64,000 nucleotides of DNA from positions 6,949 to 70,948 of the forward strand of contig JBGPKK010000002.1 of assembly GCA_041485905.1 (NCBI GenBank), written 5' to 3'. This document shows positions 20,264-30,546 of the stretch, one piece after another (positions within the stretch are counted from its first letter, which is position 1; each line of letters opens with the position of its first letter). Source of the stretch: JAHFUI01 sp041485905 (GTDB taxonomy: Bacteria; Acidobacteriota; Vicinamibacteria; Vicinamibacterales; CAVVIG01). The position numbers and the translations under genes are program-made. A model generated the notes under the pieces. That model had not been told where the DNA came from, did no database searches, and saw only the letters and a program-made list of their open reading frames with translations.

Positions 20264-21696
20264 GACGGCATAATCGTCTGCTGATCGCCTTCCATGTCAT
20301 CTCCGACTCCAGTCTCGGCCTCATGGCCTTCCTCCTCGCGTACCTGCTGCGGTTCCAAACGGGGCTGATTCCGATCACCAAGGGTATCCCGCCGCTGCGC
20401 CAGTACATCAACCTGATGCCCTTGGTCGCGATTCTGGTGCCGCTGGCGTTTCAGCTCCAGGGTCTCTATCGCCTGCGACGCGGCCGCTCGCGCGTGGACG
20501 ATTTCTTCGCCGTCTTCGTCGGCAGCATCCTCGCCGTCGTCTTCGGCGTTGTCGCGACCCTCTACGTTCAGACCTATTTCGCCGACGCCGCCGCCAGAGA
20601 TCGTGGCGCGTACGAAGTGTCCCAGTTCGTATGGGCCATCTTCATCGTCGTCAACACCGGTCTGGCGTACGGATCGCGCGAGCTTGTACGCGACATGCTC
20701 GAGCGCCGCTGGCGCGCGGGCATCGGCCTCAAACGGATTCTGATCGCGGGCTCGGGCGAGCTGGGCCGTCTGGTCGCCGACAAGATCCTCGAGCATCGCG
20801 AGCTCGGTTACCAGATTGTCGGCTTCGTCGACGACCGTGCGGCCGGGGACCACCTCGGGTACCGCGGCCTGCCGCTCCTCGGCACGATCGAAGACGCCGT
20901 CGAGGTCGCGCACCGAGAGGCCATCGATCATCTCTATGTCGCGCTGCCGCCGGACCAGCATCTTCGGATGATCGAGCTCATCGAGAACACCAGCCGCGAG
21001 GTGCTCGACGTGAAGGTCGTCCCCGATCTGCTGCAGGTGATCGCGTTGCGCGCCAGACTCGAGGATCTCGACGGCCTGCCGGTCATCAACGTGAACGACG
21101 GTCCGCTGCAGGGCTTCAACAGCGTCGTCAAGCGCACGATCGACATCGCCATCTCGTCGGCCGCGCTGGCGGTCCTTGCCCTGCCGTTGGGCATCATCGC
21201 GCTCGTGGTCAGATTCACCTCGCCCGGCCCGGTCTTTTACCGGCAGGAGCGCATGGGACTGGACGGCAAGCCCTTCACCATCGTGAAGTTCCGATCGATG
21301 TACGACGATGCGGAGAGGGATACCGGGCCGGTGTGGGCGCAGCACAACGACCCGCGCGTCACGACGCTCGGCCGCTTCCTGCGCCGGTCCAATCTCGACG
21401 AGCTGCCGCAGCTCTGGAACGTGCTGACGGGCGACATGTCCATCGTCGGTCCGCGACCCGAACGCCCGCACTTCGTGAAGCAGTTCAAGCACCGCATCCC
21501 GCAATACATGCTGCGGCACAAGGTGAAGGCAGGGCTGACCGGGTGGGCGCAGGTGAACGGCTGGCGCGGAAACACCCCGCTCGAGAAGCGTATCGAGTAC
21601 GATCTTTACTACATCGAGAACTGGTCGGTGCGCCTGGACCTGAAGATCATGTGGCTCACCGTCATCAAAGGCTTCTTCCACAAGCACGCCTACTAA
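20257..21696 (+). CDS. Polyprenyl-phosphate sugar-1-phosphate transferase (exopolysaccharide initiation)
   Basis: At 479 residues this matches the WbaP/CpsE type that starts polysaccharide repeat units by moving a sugar-1-phosphate to undecaprenyl phosphate. The N-terminal part has four membrane segments (residues about 8-30, 48-70, 85-108, 125-145). A CoA-binding-like Rossmann domain (ILIAGSGELGRL) follows. The C-terminal catalytic domain begins with the re-entrant helix RTIDIAISSAALAVLALP and holds KFRSM, RRSNLDELPQLWNVL and GPRPERP. The first sugar is probably glucose or galactose, by family analogy only. Confidence 0.92.
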   Translation: MVRRHNRLLIAFHVISDSSLGLMAFLLAYLLRFQTGLIPITKGIPPLRQYINLMPLVAILVPLAFQLQGLYRLRRGRSRVDDFFAVFVGSILAVVFGVVATLYVQTYFADAAARDRGAYEVSQFVWAIFIVVNTGLAYGSRELVRDMLERRWRAGIGLKRILIAGSGELGRLVADKILEHRELGYQIVGFVDDRAAGDHLGYRGLPLLGTIEDAVEVAHREAIDHLYVALPPDQHLRMIELIENTSREVLDVKVVPDLLQVIALRARLEDLDGLPVINVNDGPLQGFNSVVKRTIDIAISSAALAVLALPLGIIALVVRFTSPGPVFYRQERMGLDGKPFTIVKFRSMYDDAERDTGPVWAQHNDPRVTTLGRFLRRSNLDELPQLWNVLTGDMSIVGPRPERPHFVKQFKHRIPQYMLRHKVKAGLTGWAQVNGWRGNTPLEKRIEYDLYYIENWSVRLDLKIMWLTVIKGFFHKHAY

Positions 21697-21732
21697 CGTA
21701 GTCGGCAGCCATCAGTCGCGGTCAAGCCATCC

Positions 21733-22677
21733 ATGACAAAACGCGTCGTGATCACCGGTGCGGCGGGGTTCATCGGTTCTCATCTGGCCGAAACGCTTCT
21801 CGACCGCGGCTATTCGGTGACCGGCATCGACAATCTCCTGACGGGCGACACGGCGAACATCTCGCATCTCGTCAGCCGCGATTTCACGTTCATCAAACAC
21901 GACGTCACCAATTACATCTACATCGACGGCCCGGTGGATTTCGTCCTGCACTGGGCGAGTCCGGCCAGCCCGATCGATTACCTCGAGCTGCCGATCCCCA
22001 CGCTCAAAGTGGGCGCGCTCGGCACGCACAAGGCGCTGGGGCTGGCCAAAGCCAAAGGCGCCCGCTTTGTTCTCGCCTCGACGTCCGAGGTGTACGGCGA
22101 TCCACTGGAGCATCCCCAGAAGGAGTCCTACTGGGGCAACGTGAACCCGATCGGGCCGCGTGGGGTGTACGACGAAGCGAAGCGCTTCGCCGAGGCGATG
22201 ACCGTCGCCTACCACCGCTACCATGGCCTCGATACGAAGATCGTGCGCATCTTCAACACGTACGGGCCCCGCATGCGCGTCAACGACGGGCGCGCGGTGC
22301 CGGCGTTCATCTCCCAGGCGCTGCGCAACGAAGACGTCACGGTGTTCGGCGATGGATCGCAGAGCCGAAGTTTCACCTATATCACCGATCTCGTCGACGG
22401 CATCATCAAGTTGATGCTGTCGGACGTGAACGATCCGGTCAATATCGGCAATCCGCGCGAGATGACGATCGAGGAGATCGCCAAGACAATCATCCAGATG
22501 ATCGGCGCCACCAGCAAGATCATCTACAAGCCGCTTCCGACCGACGATCCGAAAGTCCGCCAGCCCGATATCACCCGGGCGCGCACGCTGCTCAAGTGGG
22601 AGCCCAAGGTCCCGCTCGAAGAGGGGCTCGTCAAGACCATCGACTATTTCAGGACCAAAATCACACCGCGCACATGA
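21733..22677 (+). CDS. UDP-glucuronate decarboxylase (UDP-xylose synthase)
   Basis: This 314-residue short-chain dehydrogenase/epimerase has the NAD motif GAAGFIGSH at residues 9-17 and the catalytic YDEAK (YxxxK). The segment YWGNVNPIGPRGVYDEAKR is characteristic of UDP-xylose synthase rather than GalE. It would convert the UDP-glucuronate made by the Ugd enzyme (11971-13272) to UDP-xylose. I keep some reserve because dTDP-sugar and UDP-sugar enzymes of this group are similar. Its stop overlaps the next start (ATGA). Confidence 0.88.
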   Translation: MTKRVVITGAAGFIGSHLAETLLDRGYSVTGIDNLLTGDTANISHLVSRDFTFIKHDVTNYIYIDGPVDFVLHWASPASPIDYLELPIPTLKVGALGTHKALGLAKAKGARFVLASTSEVYGDPLEHPQKESYWGNVNPIGPRGVYDEAKRFAEAMTVAYHRYHGLDTKIVRIFNTYGPRMRVNDGRAVPAFISQALRNEDVTVFGDGSQSRSFTYITDLVDGIIKLMLSDVNDPVNIGNPREMTIEEIAKTIIQMIGATSKIIYKPLPTDDPKVRQPDITRARTLLKWEPKVPLEEGLVKTIDYFRTKITPRT

Positions 22678-24404
22678 CCCTTCCATTGGTCACGTGGATT
22701 CTCATGGCGCTGTTGACGGCGCTCATGATTCCCGTCGCCGTGGCGGCCGCTCTCCGCTGGCACGCACGCCGAAGCCTTCTCGCCCAGGTTCGGGCCGCCT
22801 GGGGCCAGCCGCGGCAGCGGGATCGCAAGATGGAAGCGATCGCCGCGAACCACCGCTCACGAATCGAATCGGCTCCTGCCCGCGGCGCGCTGGACGATCG
22901 CACGTGGGACGATATGAACCTCGACGAGGTCTTTGCCAGGATCGATCGGACGGAAAGCACGTTAGGTCAGCAGGCGCTCTACCACCGGCTTCGCGCCGCG
23001 CCGGTCGCCGATAACCTCGACGCGTTCGAGGCCCTGGTGACCCGGATGACCGCGGATGCGCCGGATCGAGAGCGCGCGCAGATCGCCCTCGCGTTTCTAC
23101 GCGACCCGCACGGATATGACCTGTGGTGGCTTGGGCGGCCAGACGGGGTGGAAATCCGGTCGTGGTACGTCATCTTTCCAATCCTCGCGGGCGGTATGCT
23201 CTCACTGCTGCTCCTGACCTCGGTGTGGCCGGGCGCACTCCCGGCATTGATCGCAGCGGTCGCGATCAACGTCATCGTTCGCCGCACGACAGATCGTCGG
23301 ATCGGCGCCCTCGCGGCAGCGTTCCGACAGTTGGCCCCGCTGATCGCAACCGCCCAATCCCTCGACTTTCTCAACGGCCGCGAGATCGATCCGATCGTTG
23401 CCGCTATTGCTTCAGAGGCTCCCCGACTCGGACGTCTGAAGACGATCGCCCGATGGGTGAGCGGCGATCCGTTCATGCTGCCTCTCGATACCACCCTGGT
23501 CGTCGCGGCGACTGACGTTGCCACGGTGATTTACGAATACTTCAATCTCTTTTTTCTTCTCGACGCGAACGCGGTGTACTTCGGTGCGGCGGAGCTCCGC
23601 TCGCGCGCTCCGTCACTGCTTCGGGTGATCGCGGCCGTCGGCGAAGTGGACGCCGCCATCAGCGTTGCATCGTTCCGGACGGACACCGCACACTGGACGC
23701 GACCTCAGTTCCTGCCAGCGGGCTCACGGGCCGTCCTCTCGGACCTGCGCCATCCGCTCATCGACGAGGCCGTGCCGAATTCAATAACCGTTGGACCGCC
23801 GCACGGCATTCTGGTGACCGGTTCGAACATGTCGGGCAAGACGACCTTTCTCCGCACGCTGGGGGTCTCGGCCGTGCTTGCGCAAACGATCAATACCTGC
23901 CTCGCAACCGAGTACGCCGCGCCTGTCTTTCACGTGCGAAGCTGCATCGGACGCGCTGACGATCTCCTACACGGCAAGAGCTACTACATCGTCGAGGTGG
24001 AGGCGGTGTTGGCACTGCTACGTGCGAGCCGCTCGCCAGAGCCGCATCTGTTCTTGTTCGACGAGCTGTTCCGCGGGACGAACGCGGTCGAGCGAATCGC
24101 CGCCGCGGAAGCCGTGCTGGATGAACTTCTCAGGAGAAAGCGACACGTTGTCGTGGCCGCGACGCACGACGGCGAGCTCGTTGCTCTCTTGCGCGAGAGC
24201 TACGTGCCGTACCACTTCACCGACACGCTCGGTATAGACGGCCTCGTCTTCGAATACCGTCTACAGGAAGGACCGGCGAGCACCCGTAACGCGATCGCGC
24301 TTCTTAAGCTGTACGGTGCGCCGGACGACCTCGTCTCGAGAGCGCTGGATCGAGCGGCCAGACTCGACCGGCAGCGCGAGCTGACCCAGCTGCCTTCCGG
24401 CTGA
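22674..24404 (+). CDS. Membrane-associated MutS-like ATPase
   Basis: With the ATG at 22674 this is a 576-residue protein that begins with a hydrophobic helix (residues about 5-30). Further hydrophobic segments lie around residues 165-200. The C-terminal third is the MutS-type ATPase: Walker A GSNMSGKTTFLRT and Walker B LFLFDELFRGTN. The mismatch-recognition domain and its Phe-x-Glu motif are not apparent. Such membrane MutS relatives are recognisable but their role is unknown. The ATGA overlap couples it to the UDP-xylose synthase gene. Confidence 0.82.
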   Translation: MTLPLVTWILMALLTALMIPVAVAAALRWHARRSLLAQVRAAWGQPRQRDRKMEAIAANHRSRIESAPARGALDDRTWDDMNLDEVFARIDRTESTLGQQALYHRLRAAPVADNLDAFEALVTRMTADAPDRERAQIALAFLRDPHGYDLWWLGRPDGVEIRSWYVIFPILAGGMLSLLLLTSVWPGALPALIAAVAINVIVRRTTDRRIGALAAAFRQLAPLIATAQSLDFLNGREIDPIVAAIASEAPRLGRLKTIARWVSGDPFMLPLDTTLVVAATDVATVIYEYFNLFFLLDANAVYFGAAELRSRAPSLLRVIAAVGEVDAAISVASFRTDTAHWTRPQFLPAGSRAVLSDLRHPLIDEAVPNSITVGPPHGILVTGSNMSGKTTFLRTLGVSAVLAQTINTCLATEYAAPVFHVRSCIGRADDLLHGKSYYIVEVEAVLALLRASRSPEPHLFLFDELFRGTNAVERIAAAEAVLDELLRRKRHVVVAATHDGELVALLRESYVPYHFTDTLGIDGLVFEYRLQEGPASTRNAIALLKLYGAPDDLVSRALDRAARLDRQRELTQLPSG

Positions 24405-24483
24405 CCACCTCCGCCCAGGCTATGGCGGTCCGCCGGAGCATCAGCGAAGACGGATGACGGCGCCCCGTCCGCCTGCCGAGTGG

Positions 24484-24489
24484 CGTAGA
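24484..24489 (+). promoter_or_regulatory. Possible -10 box (TAGAAT)
   Basis: TAGAAT lies 11 bases before the ATG at 24501, so transcription would begin only a few bases upstream of the start. No convincing -35 box is seen. Identical hexamers precede the genes at 35517 and 60450. Confidence 0.35.
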
Positions 24490-24500
24490 ATTTGACTCGA

Positions 24501-24950
24501 ATGGCCATGGAGTTCTATCAAGTCGACGACGACGGGCGGCTGTTCATTTCGGCCGTGATAGCGGATTGGGACGACGTGGCACAGCAGGGCATCGACGTCG
24601 TGATTGATCTCGAAGGCGGGCTCGACGAAGGCATCCCCAACGTCCCGAATCGCTGCCTCTACGTGTACTTTCCGATCGAGGACGACGATCAGCAACTCCC
24701 CAACCTCAGCAAGCTGCGAGCGATCGCGCGCATGGCCGCGTCGTTGATCGCAGAGGGGCATCGCGTGCTCTCGCACTGCAGCATGGGGTTCAACCGATCG
24801 GCGCTCCTGGCGGGTCTGATCCTGATGGAGCTTGGCATGTCCGGACCGCACGCCGTGGTCAGACTGCGCGAGCGCCGCGCCGGGGCGCTGTTCAACGAGA
24901 TGTACGCGACGTTCCTCGAATCGCTCGGACCTGACGCCGCTGGAGTGTGA
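24501..24950 (+). CDS. Dual-specificity-type protein phosphatase
   Basis: This 149-residue protein has the cysteine phosphatase loop HCSMGFNRSA (CX5R) near residue 91. It is preceded by a DLEGG segment and acidic residues that could supply the general acid. The size and loop match bacterial dual-specificity phosphatases, which remove phosphate from Ser/Thr or Tyr. I prefer the ATG at 24501; a TTG at 24492 is possible. The substrate is unknown. The eukaryote-type kinase at 36364-39078 lies 11 kb away and no direct link is shown. Confidence 0.8.
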   Translation: MAMEFYQVDDDGRLFISAVIADWDDVAQQGIDVVIDLEGGLDEGIPNVPNRCLYVYFPIEDDDQQLPNLSKLRAIARMAASLIAEGHRVLSHCSMGFNRSALLAGLILMELGMSGPHAVVRLRERRAGALFNEMYATFLESLGPDAAGV

Positions 24951-24954
24951 AGCT

Positions 24955-25182
24955 GTGGATCATCCGGATCTTGTCGTCGTTCGCACGTTCCTGAACAATT
25001 TCGACGCCGAGCTCGCGAAAAGCGCGCTGGAGGCCGCACAGATCGACTCGATGATCCGCGCGGACGACATGGGCGGAATGCGACCGAGTCTGTGGGTCGG
25101 TGGCGTCGAGCTCGTCGTCAGAGCGGATGACGCCGAGCGGGCGAATGAAATCCTGGGCGATGGGCCCCAGACGGCCGCGTGA
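24955..25182 (+). CDS. Small DUF2007-like putative signal-transducing protein
   Basis: Starting at GTG 24955, this 75-residue protein reads DHPDLVVVRTFLNNFDAELAK, then AAQIDSMIRADDMGG and VVRADDAERANEIL. This pattern (two short beta-alpha halves with a final AxEIL helix) is what I know as DUF2007, a small GlnB-like domain often annotated as a signal-transducing protein. The function is not established. It starts four bases after the phosphatase stop, so the two are probably cotranscribed. Confidence 0.7.
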   Translation: MDHPDLVVVRTFLNNFDAELAKSALEAAQIDSMIRADDMGGMRPSLWVGGVELVVRADDAERANEILGDGPQTAA

Positions 25183-25197
25183 GGCCACGTTAACGAA

Positions 25198-26550
25198 ATG
25201 CCGAGAACGCGGTCACCAGCGGCCTTCGCGCTGCTGTTGCTACTGTGCGGCCATTCCCCACTGCGCGCGCAGGACGATTCACGACAGTCCACGGCTCGCG
25301 CTCGCGCGGTTGATGTCGTCCACTACGACGTCGAGATTGAGCCTGACCTTGCCCGCAAGAGCGTTTCGGGGAAAGTAGTCGTTCGCCTCGTCACACACGC
25401 TGATGCCGTCGCCTCTGTGACATTCGACTGCGGGGACCTGACAGTCGATTCCGTTCGTAGCCGCGGACGACAGCTGGTCTTTCGGCAGCAGGACCACCGG
25501 CTTATCGTTAGGTTGTGGGCTCCGGCGAAGGCGCACGAAACGCAGAGCATCGAAATCCAGTACCACGGTAGTCCACAGCGCGGCCTTAGCTTCTTCGTTG
25601 ATACCGGGCAGATCTATACCGCCTTTTCAACGAGTCAGTGGATGGTCTGCGTCGACGCGCCGGACAACAAGGCGACCATCCGTCTCGCCCTGATTGTGCC
25701 GGCGTCGTGGGTGGTGGTGGCGAATGGTCACCTGGTCCACAAGCGGTCGCTTTCCAACGACCGAATGCTCCATCAGTTTCGCCAGGACAGACCGGTTCCC
25801 AGCTACACGTTCGGGTTCGCCGCCGGGCGCTTCCAAACGTTCGTGGAGAAGAGTGGAACCGTGCAGTTGCGCTATATGGCGAGCGGCATCCCGGAGGGAG
25901 AGGTGCGTCGTGTGCTTCGCGACACCTCGGACATGCTGGCGTTTTTCCAATCGCGTGCGGGTCTGAAGTACCTCGATTCGAGCTACACGCAAGTGCTCGC
26001 CGCCGGCACGCCACAGCAGGAGATGACCGGTTTCTCGCTGCTGCCCGATTCGTATGCGGCGTGGGTGCTTCAACACGACCAGGATGTGACGCTGGGCGCT
26101 CACGAACTTGCGCATCAGTGGTGGGGCAACCGCGTGACGTGCCGTGATTGGACGCATTTCTGGTTGAACGAAGGCACGGCGACGTTCATGGCCGCGGCCT
26201 ACATCGAGCATCGATTCGGTCGAGCGGAGTACCTGCGACTCATTGAAGAATATCGACTGAGCTACGAGCGTGTGCGCGCCGGAGGGAAGGACAAGCCGCT
26301 TGTCTTCCAAGACTGGGTGCGTCCGACAGCTGACGATCGGACGCTCGTGTACCGTAAGGGCGCCTTCGTCCTGCACCTGCTGCGCGAGGAATTAGGCGAC
26401 GCTGCGTTCTGGGCAGGCGTTCGCGCCTACACGCGCATGTACGATGGCCAGTCGGTCACCACCGCTGACCTTCAAGCAGCCATGGAACGAACGGCTGGCA
26501 GAAGCCTCTCCGGGTTCTTCTCGCGGTGGGTGTACGGGAGGCAGCCGTAG
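25198..26550 (+). CDS. M1-family zinc aminopeptidase, short form
   Basis: This 450-residue secreted protein has an N-terminal signal (hydrophobic residues 8-18, then PLRAQ). The zinc site HELAHQWW lies at residues 302-309, with the third ligand in NEG at residue 325. A candidate catalytic tyrosine lies in YRKGAF. The usual GAMEN substrate motif is replaced by QQEMTGFS, which may alter specificity. It ends soon after the catalytic domain and lacks the helical C-terminal domain of longer M1 enzymes. It probably trims peptides outside the cytoplasm. Confidence 0.85.
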   Translation: MPRTRSPAAFALLLLLCGHSPLRAQDDSRQSTARARAVDVVHYDVEIEPDLARKSVSGKVVVRLVTHADAVASVTFDCGDLTVDSVRSRGRQLVFRQQDHRLIVRLWAPAKAHETQSIEIQYHGSPQRGLSFFVDTGQIYTAFSTSQWMVCVDAPDNKATIRLALIVPASWVVVANGHLVHKRSLSNDRMLHQFRQDRPVPSYTFGFAAGRFQTFVEKSGTVQLRYMASGIPEGEVRRVLRDTSDMLAFFQSRAGLKYLDSSYTQVLAAGTPQQEMTGFSLLPDSYAAWVLQHDQDVTLGAHELAHQWWGNRVTCRDWTHFWLNEGTATFMAAAYIEHRFGRAEYLRLIEEYRLSYERVRAGGKDKPLVFQDWVRPTADDRTLVYRKGAFVLHLLREELGDAAFWAGVRAYTRMYDGQSVTTADLQAAMERTAGRSLSGFFSRWVYGRQP

Positions 26551-26564
26551 ACCTGAGCGCGGTT

Positions 26565-26589
26565 GACCAGACCTACTCGACCGACCTGA

Positions 26590-26590
<1 letters not shown>
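26565..26590. repeat. Short GACC-rich repeat at the end of ettA
   Basis: GACCAGACCTACTCGACCGACCTGAC fills the gap between the convergent M1 peptidase and ettA stops. It resembles the right arm of the repeat at 15586-15611 and the reverse complement of the 9-base array at 17895. Confidence 0.5.
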
Positions 26591-28263
<1,673 letters not shown>

Positions 28264-28275
28264 AGGGGATGCGTG

Positions 28276-28385
28276 AAATTTTAGATTGAAGACTGCAGAT
28301 TGAAGATTTAAGCGAAGATGCCGGACTGAAGATCTCGGATAATCTTAGGTCAAATCTTCAATCTACAATCTGAAATCTTCAATTT
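28276..28385. repeat. Inverted heptamer array between ettA and dinB
   Basis: The left arm (28276-28345) contains GATTGAAGACTGCAGATTGA and related units; the right arm (28349-28385) contains the complementary AATCTTCAATCTACAATCTG. The element fills the whole space between the divergent ettA and dinB starts, so any promoters for these genes must lie within it. Confidence 0.75.
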
Positions 28386-28386
28386 C

Positions 28387-29469
28387 ATGGTCCGCCGCAT
28401 CCTTCACGTCGACATGGACGCGTTCTACGCGTCGGTGGAACAGCGCGACAATCCGGATCTTCGGGGCAAGCCGCTCGCCGTCGGCGGGCAGGCCAATCGC
28501 CGCGGCGTCGTCGCCGCCGCAAGCTATGAGGCGCGGACGTTCGGCGTCCGGTCGGCCATGTCGATGGCCACGGCCGTGCGCCTGTGTCCTACGCTCGCGA
28601 TCGTGCCGCCAGATTTCGCGCGATACAAGGCGGTCTCGACGATCGTCTTCTCGATCTTTCGCGAGGTCACGCCGCTGGTCGAGCCGCTATCGCTCGACGA
28701 GGCCTATCTCGACGTGACCGAAAACGCGTGGGGCGAAGCGCTGGCCACGCCGGTGGCGCGGCGGTTGAAGGACCGCATTCGCGCGGAGACCGGACTGACG
28801 GCGTCTGCGGGCGTGGCGCCCAACAAGTTCCTGGCGAAGATTGCGTCGGGTTGGAAGAAGCCCGATGGCCTCACCGTCATCAGCCCCGATCGCGTCGAGC
28901 CGTTCCTCCAGCAGCTGCCGGTCGACGCGCTGTGGGGCGTGGGACCGGTCACCGCGCGCAGGCTGCGCGCGCGCGGCATCGAGAGACTCGTGGACGTTCG
29001 CTCGACCGACGTCCACGTGCTGCGCGAGACGGTGGGGAGTCTGGCCGACTGGCTGCGCGCGTTGGCACACGGCATCGACGACCGGCCGGTCGTGGCCAAC
29101 CGGCCCGCCAAGTCGTCCGGCAGCGAGAACACCTACCCGGAGGACCTCCTCGATCTCGACATGATGCGCCGTGAGATCGGCGCCATGGCCGAACACGCGG
29201 TCAGCTGGCTGGCGCGCAAGCAGTTATTGGCGCGCACGGTAACCATCAAAGTGCGTTATTCCGATTTCACGACCGTGACGCGCAGCCACACGACATCGCC
29301 GACGCGCGACGCGCCGGACGTCGCCGCACGAGCGGTACACCTGCTGGCAAAGACCGATGCGGGGACGCGCCCGGTCCGTCTCCTGGGCGTGAGCGTCCAC
29401 AATTTCTGCGGCGAAACGGACGTCGCAAGCCAGAGCGATCGATTGCCGTTCTCGAGCGACGAGGAGTGA
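28387..29469 (+). CDS. dinB: DNA polymerase IV (Y-family)
   Basis: DinB (360 residues) is a translesion DNA polymerase. The N-terminus HVDMDAFYASVEQRD supplies the first metal-binding aspartate, and PLSLDEAYLDVT supplies the second acidic pair (SLDEAYLD). VAPNKFLAKIAS and the little-finger segment TVTIKVRYSDFTTVTRS are both present. The expected C-terminal beta-clamp-binding motif is not obvious; the tail QSDRLPF may serve this role. It starts directly after a heptamer repeat and is followed 12 bases later by a small unknown gene. Confidence 0.94.
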   Translation: MVRRILHVDMDAFYASVEQRDNPDLRGKPLAVGGQANRRGVVAAASYEARTFGVRSAMSMATAVRLCPTLAIVPPDFARYKAVSTIVFSIFREVTPLVEPLSLDEAYLDVTENAWGEALATPVARRLKDRIRAETGLTASAGVAPNKFLAKIASGWKKPDGLTVISPDRVEPFLQQLPVDALWGVGPVTARRLRARGIERLVDVRSTDVHVLRETVGSLADWLRALAHGIDDRPVVANRPAKSSGSENTYPEDLLDLDMMRREIGAMAEHAVSWLARKQLLARTVTIKVRYSDFTTVTRSHTTSPTRDAPDVAARAVHLLAKTDAGTRPVRLLGVSVHNFCGETDVASQSDRLPFSSDEE

Positions 29470-29481
29470 TATCGTTCGATT

Positions 29482-29718
29482 ATGCTCAAGGGCACGCGGG
29501 ACGGGATTCTCAGGCGCGTTCAACCGACCAGCATCCACGGCCAGGTCTCCTGGGACGTGTACTTCAGCGACGTCGAAGATCCCGACGGACAGGTTCATGT
29601 CGCCCGGGTCGGACCCGAGGCGGTGGTCGATCACCACATCGAGCCGGGCGACCGCATTCAGGTGGAATATCTCGTCGGCGTCGCCGTGAAGGTCAGCCTT
29701 CTCAAAGTTGGAAGTTAG
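29482..29718 (+). CDS. Small conserved-looking hypothetical protein
   Basis: I do not recognise this 78-residue protein. It is predicted to be soluble, with alternating beta-type segments (QVSWDVYFSDVEDPDGQVHV, RIQVEYLVGVAVKVSLL) and no cysteines. It looks like a small beta-barrel fold, but I cannot name a family. The ATG at 29482 is 12 bases after the dinB stop, so it is probably cotranscribed with dinB. The C-terminal LLKVGS is encoded beside a short direct-repeat stretch (29704-29755). Confidence 0.6.
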   Translation: MLKGTRDGILRRVQPTSIHGQVSWDVYFSDVEDPDGQVHVARVGPEAVVDHHIEPGDRIQVEYLVGVAVKVSLLKVGS

Positions 29719-29732
29719 TTCACTTCTGCCTC

Positions 29733-29880
29733 TTACCTTTTAACTTCCTGCCGATCCACGCGCACGCTCTTCAACTCGATCCTCGCGACAAGCGCCTCCC
29801 CGTTCCGGGGCGACGCTTCAATCGCCTCGACAACCGCGAGACCATCCACGACGCGCCCAAACGCCGTGTACCGACCACGC
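29733..29880 (-). pseudogene. Remnant of a second cyclophilin domain
   Basis: In the frame ending at 29733 the leftward translation reads GRYTAFGRVVDGLAVVEAIE, then RIELKSVRVDRQEVKR. This matches the last part of a cyclophilin domain (compare QYTVFGDVTDGMDVVQKISQ in the intact domain). Its N-terminal and catalytic parts are missing. It joins the intact domain out of frame, near 29870-29880, and so is not translated with it. This looks like the scar of an internal deletion in a two-domain protein. Confidence 0.7.
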
Positions 29881-30546
29881 CGCCAGTTCCTCCACCGTCT
29901 CCGTTGAAAACGGCTCCGGCGTCGGCGGTGGTGTATCTCTAATCGTGATGCGCTTGATCTCGACGCGCGCGGTCGCGAGGCCGTTGTCGTCAACCGGCGT
30001 TTGGGAAATCTTCTGCACGACGTCCATGCCGTCCGTCACATCCCCGAACACCGTGTACTGGCCGTCCAGCGCCGGCTGATCGATAACGACGATGAAGAAC
30101 TGAGCGCCGGCGCTGTCGGGCCGGCCAGGCACCAGCACGGCTGCCACCGAGCCGGCCGTCATCTTCGGCGCTCGCGCTTCCGCTTTCACCATGTTCAGCC
30201 CGCCGGTGCCGTACAACGCGCGCTTGGACGGATCTGTCGTCAGCGGATCGCCGCCCTGCACCATCCCGAGCTTCACCATCCGATGAAAACTCGTCCCGTC
30301 GTACGCGCCGGCCTGCGCCTGCTTCGTGAAGCACGCGGCATGGTTCGGGGCGGTCTCCGACCGAAGATCGATGATGAACCTGCCGGCCGACGTATCGACG
30401 ACGGCCTGTTTCGGCGGAGTTTGAGCGTGCAATAACGCCGGGCCTGATAAGGCCCGGCCTACGTACGCAGGGCGGACCCTATTGGGTCCGCCGATGGCGA
30501 CAGCCGCGGCGAGCGCGAGCGCGAATAGCGAAATGGCGCCCTTCAT
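29818..30546 (-). CDS. Secreted cyclophilin-type peptidyl-prolyl isomerase
   Basis: This 242-residue protein has an N-terminal signal (SLFALALAAAVAIG) and one cyclophilin domain: FIIDLRSETAPNHAACF, FHRMVKLGMVQGGDP, and AGAQFFIVVIDQPALDGQYT. The catalytic arginine lies in FHRM. Residues about 20-40 (NRVRPAYVGRALSGPALL) are encoded by a REP pair and push the cleavage site outward. The last ~20 residues (AAWSVHGVWARRG) come from an out-of-frame remnant of a second domain. It probably assists folding outside the cytoplasm. The start overlaps pgsA by four bases. Confidence 0.8.
   Translation of the reverse strand: MKGAISLFALALAAAVAIGGPNRVRPAYVGRALSGPALLHAQTPPKQAVVDTSAGRFIIDLRSETAPNHAACFTKQAQAGAYDGTSFHRMVKLGMVQGGDPLTTDPSKRALYGTGGLNMVKAEARAPKMTAGSVAAVLVPGRPDSAGAQFFIVVIDQPALDGQYTVFGDVTDGMDVVQKISQTPVDDNGLATARVEIKRITIRDTPPPTPEPFSTETVEELAAWSVHGVWARRGWSRGCRGD
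30438..30492. repeat. Pair of REP-like hairpins in a signal-peptide region
   Basis: The first hairpin is CCGGGCC-TGATAA-GGCCCGG (30438-30457), followed by CCTAC, which is GTAG on the other strand. The second is GGCGGACCC-TATT-GGGTCCGCC (30471-30492). They are head to head across GTAC. This is the layout of a bacterial BIME. It is translated in frame within the cyclophilin leader. Confidence 0.75.
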
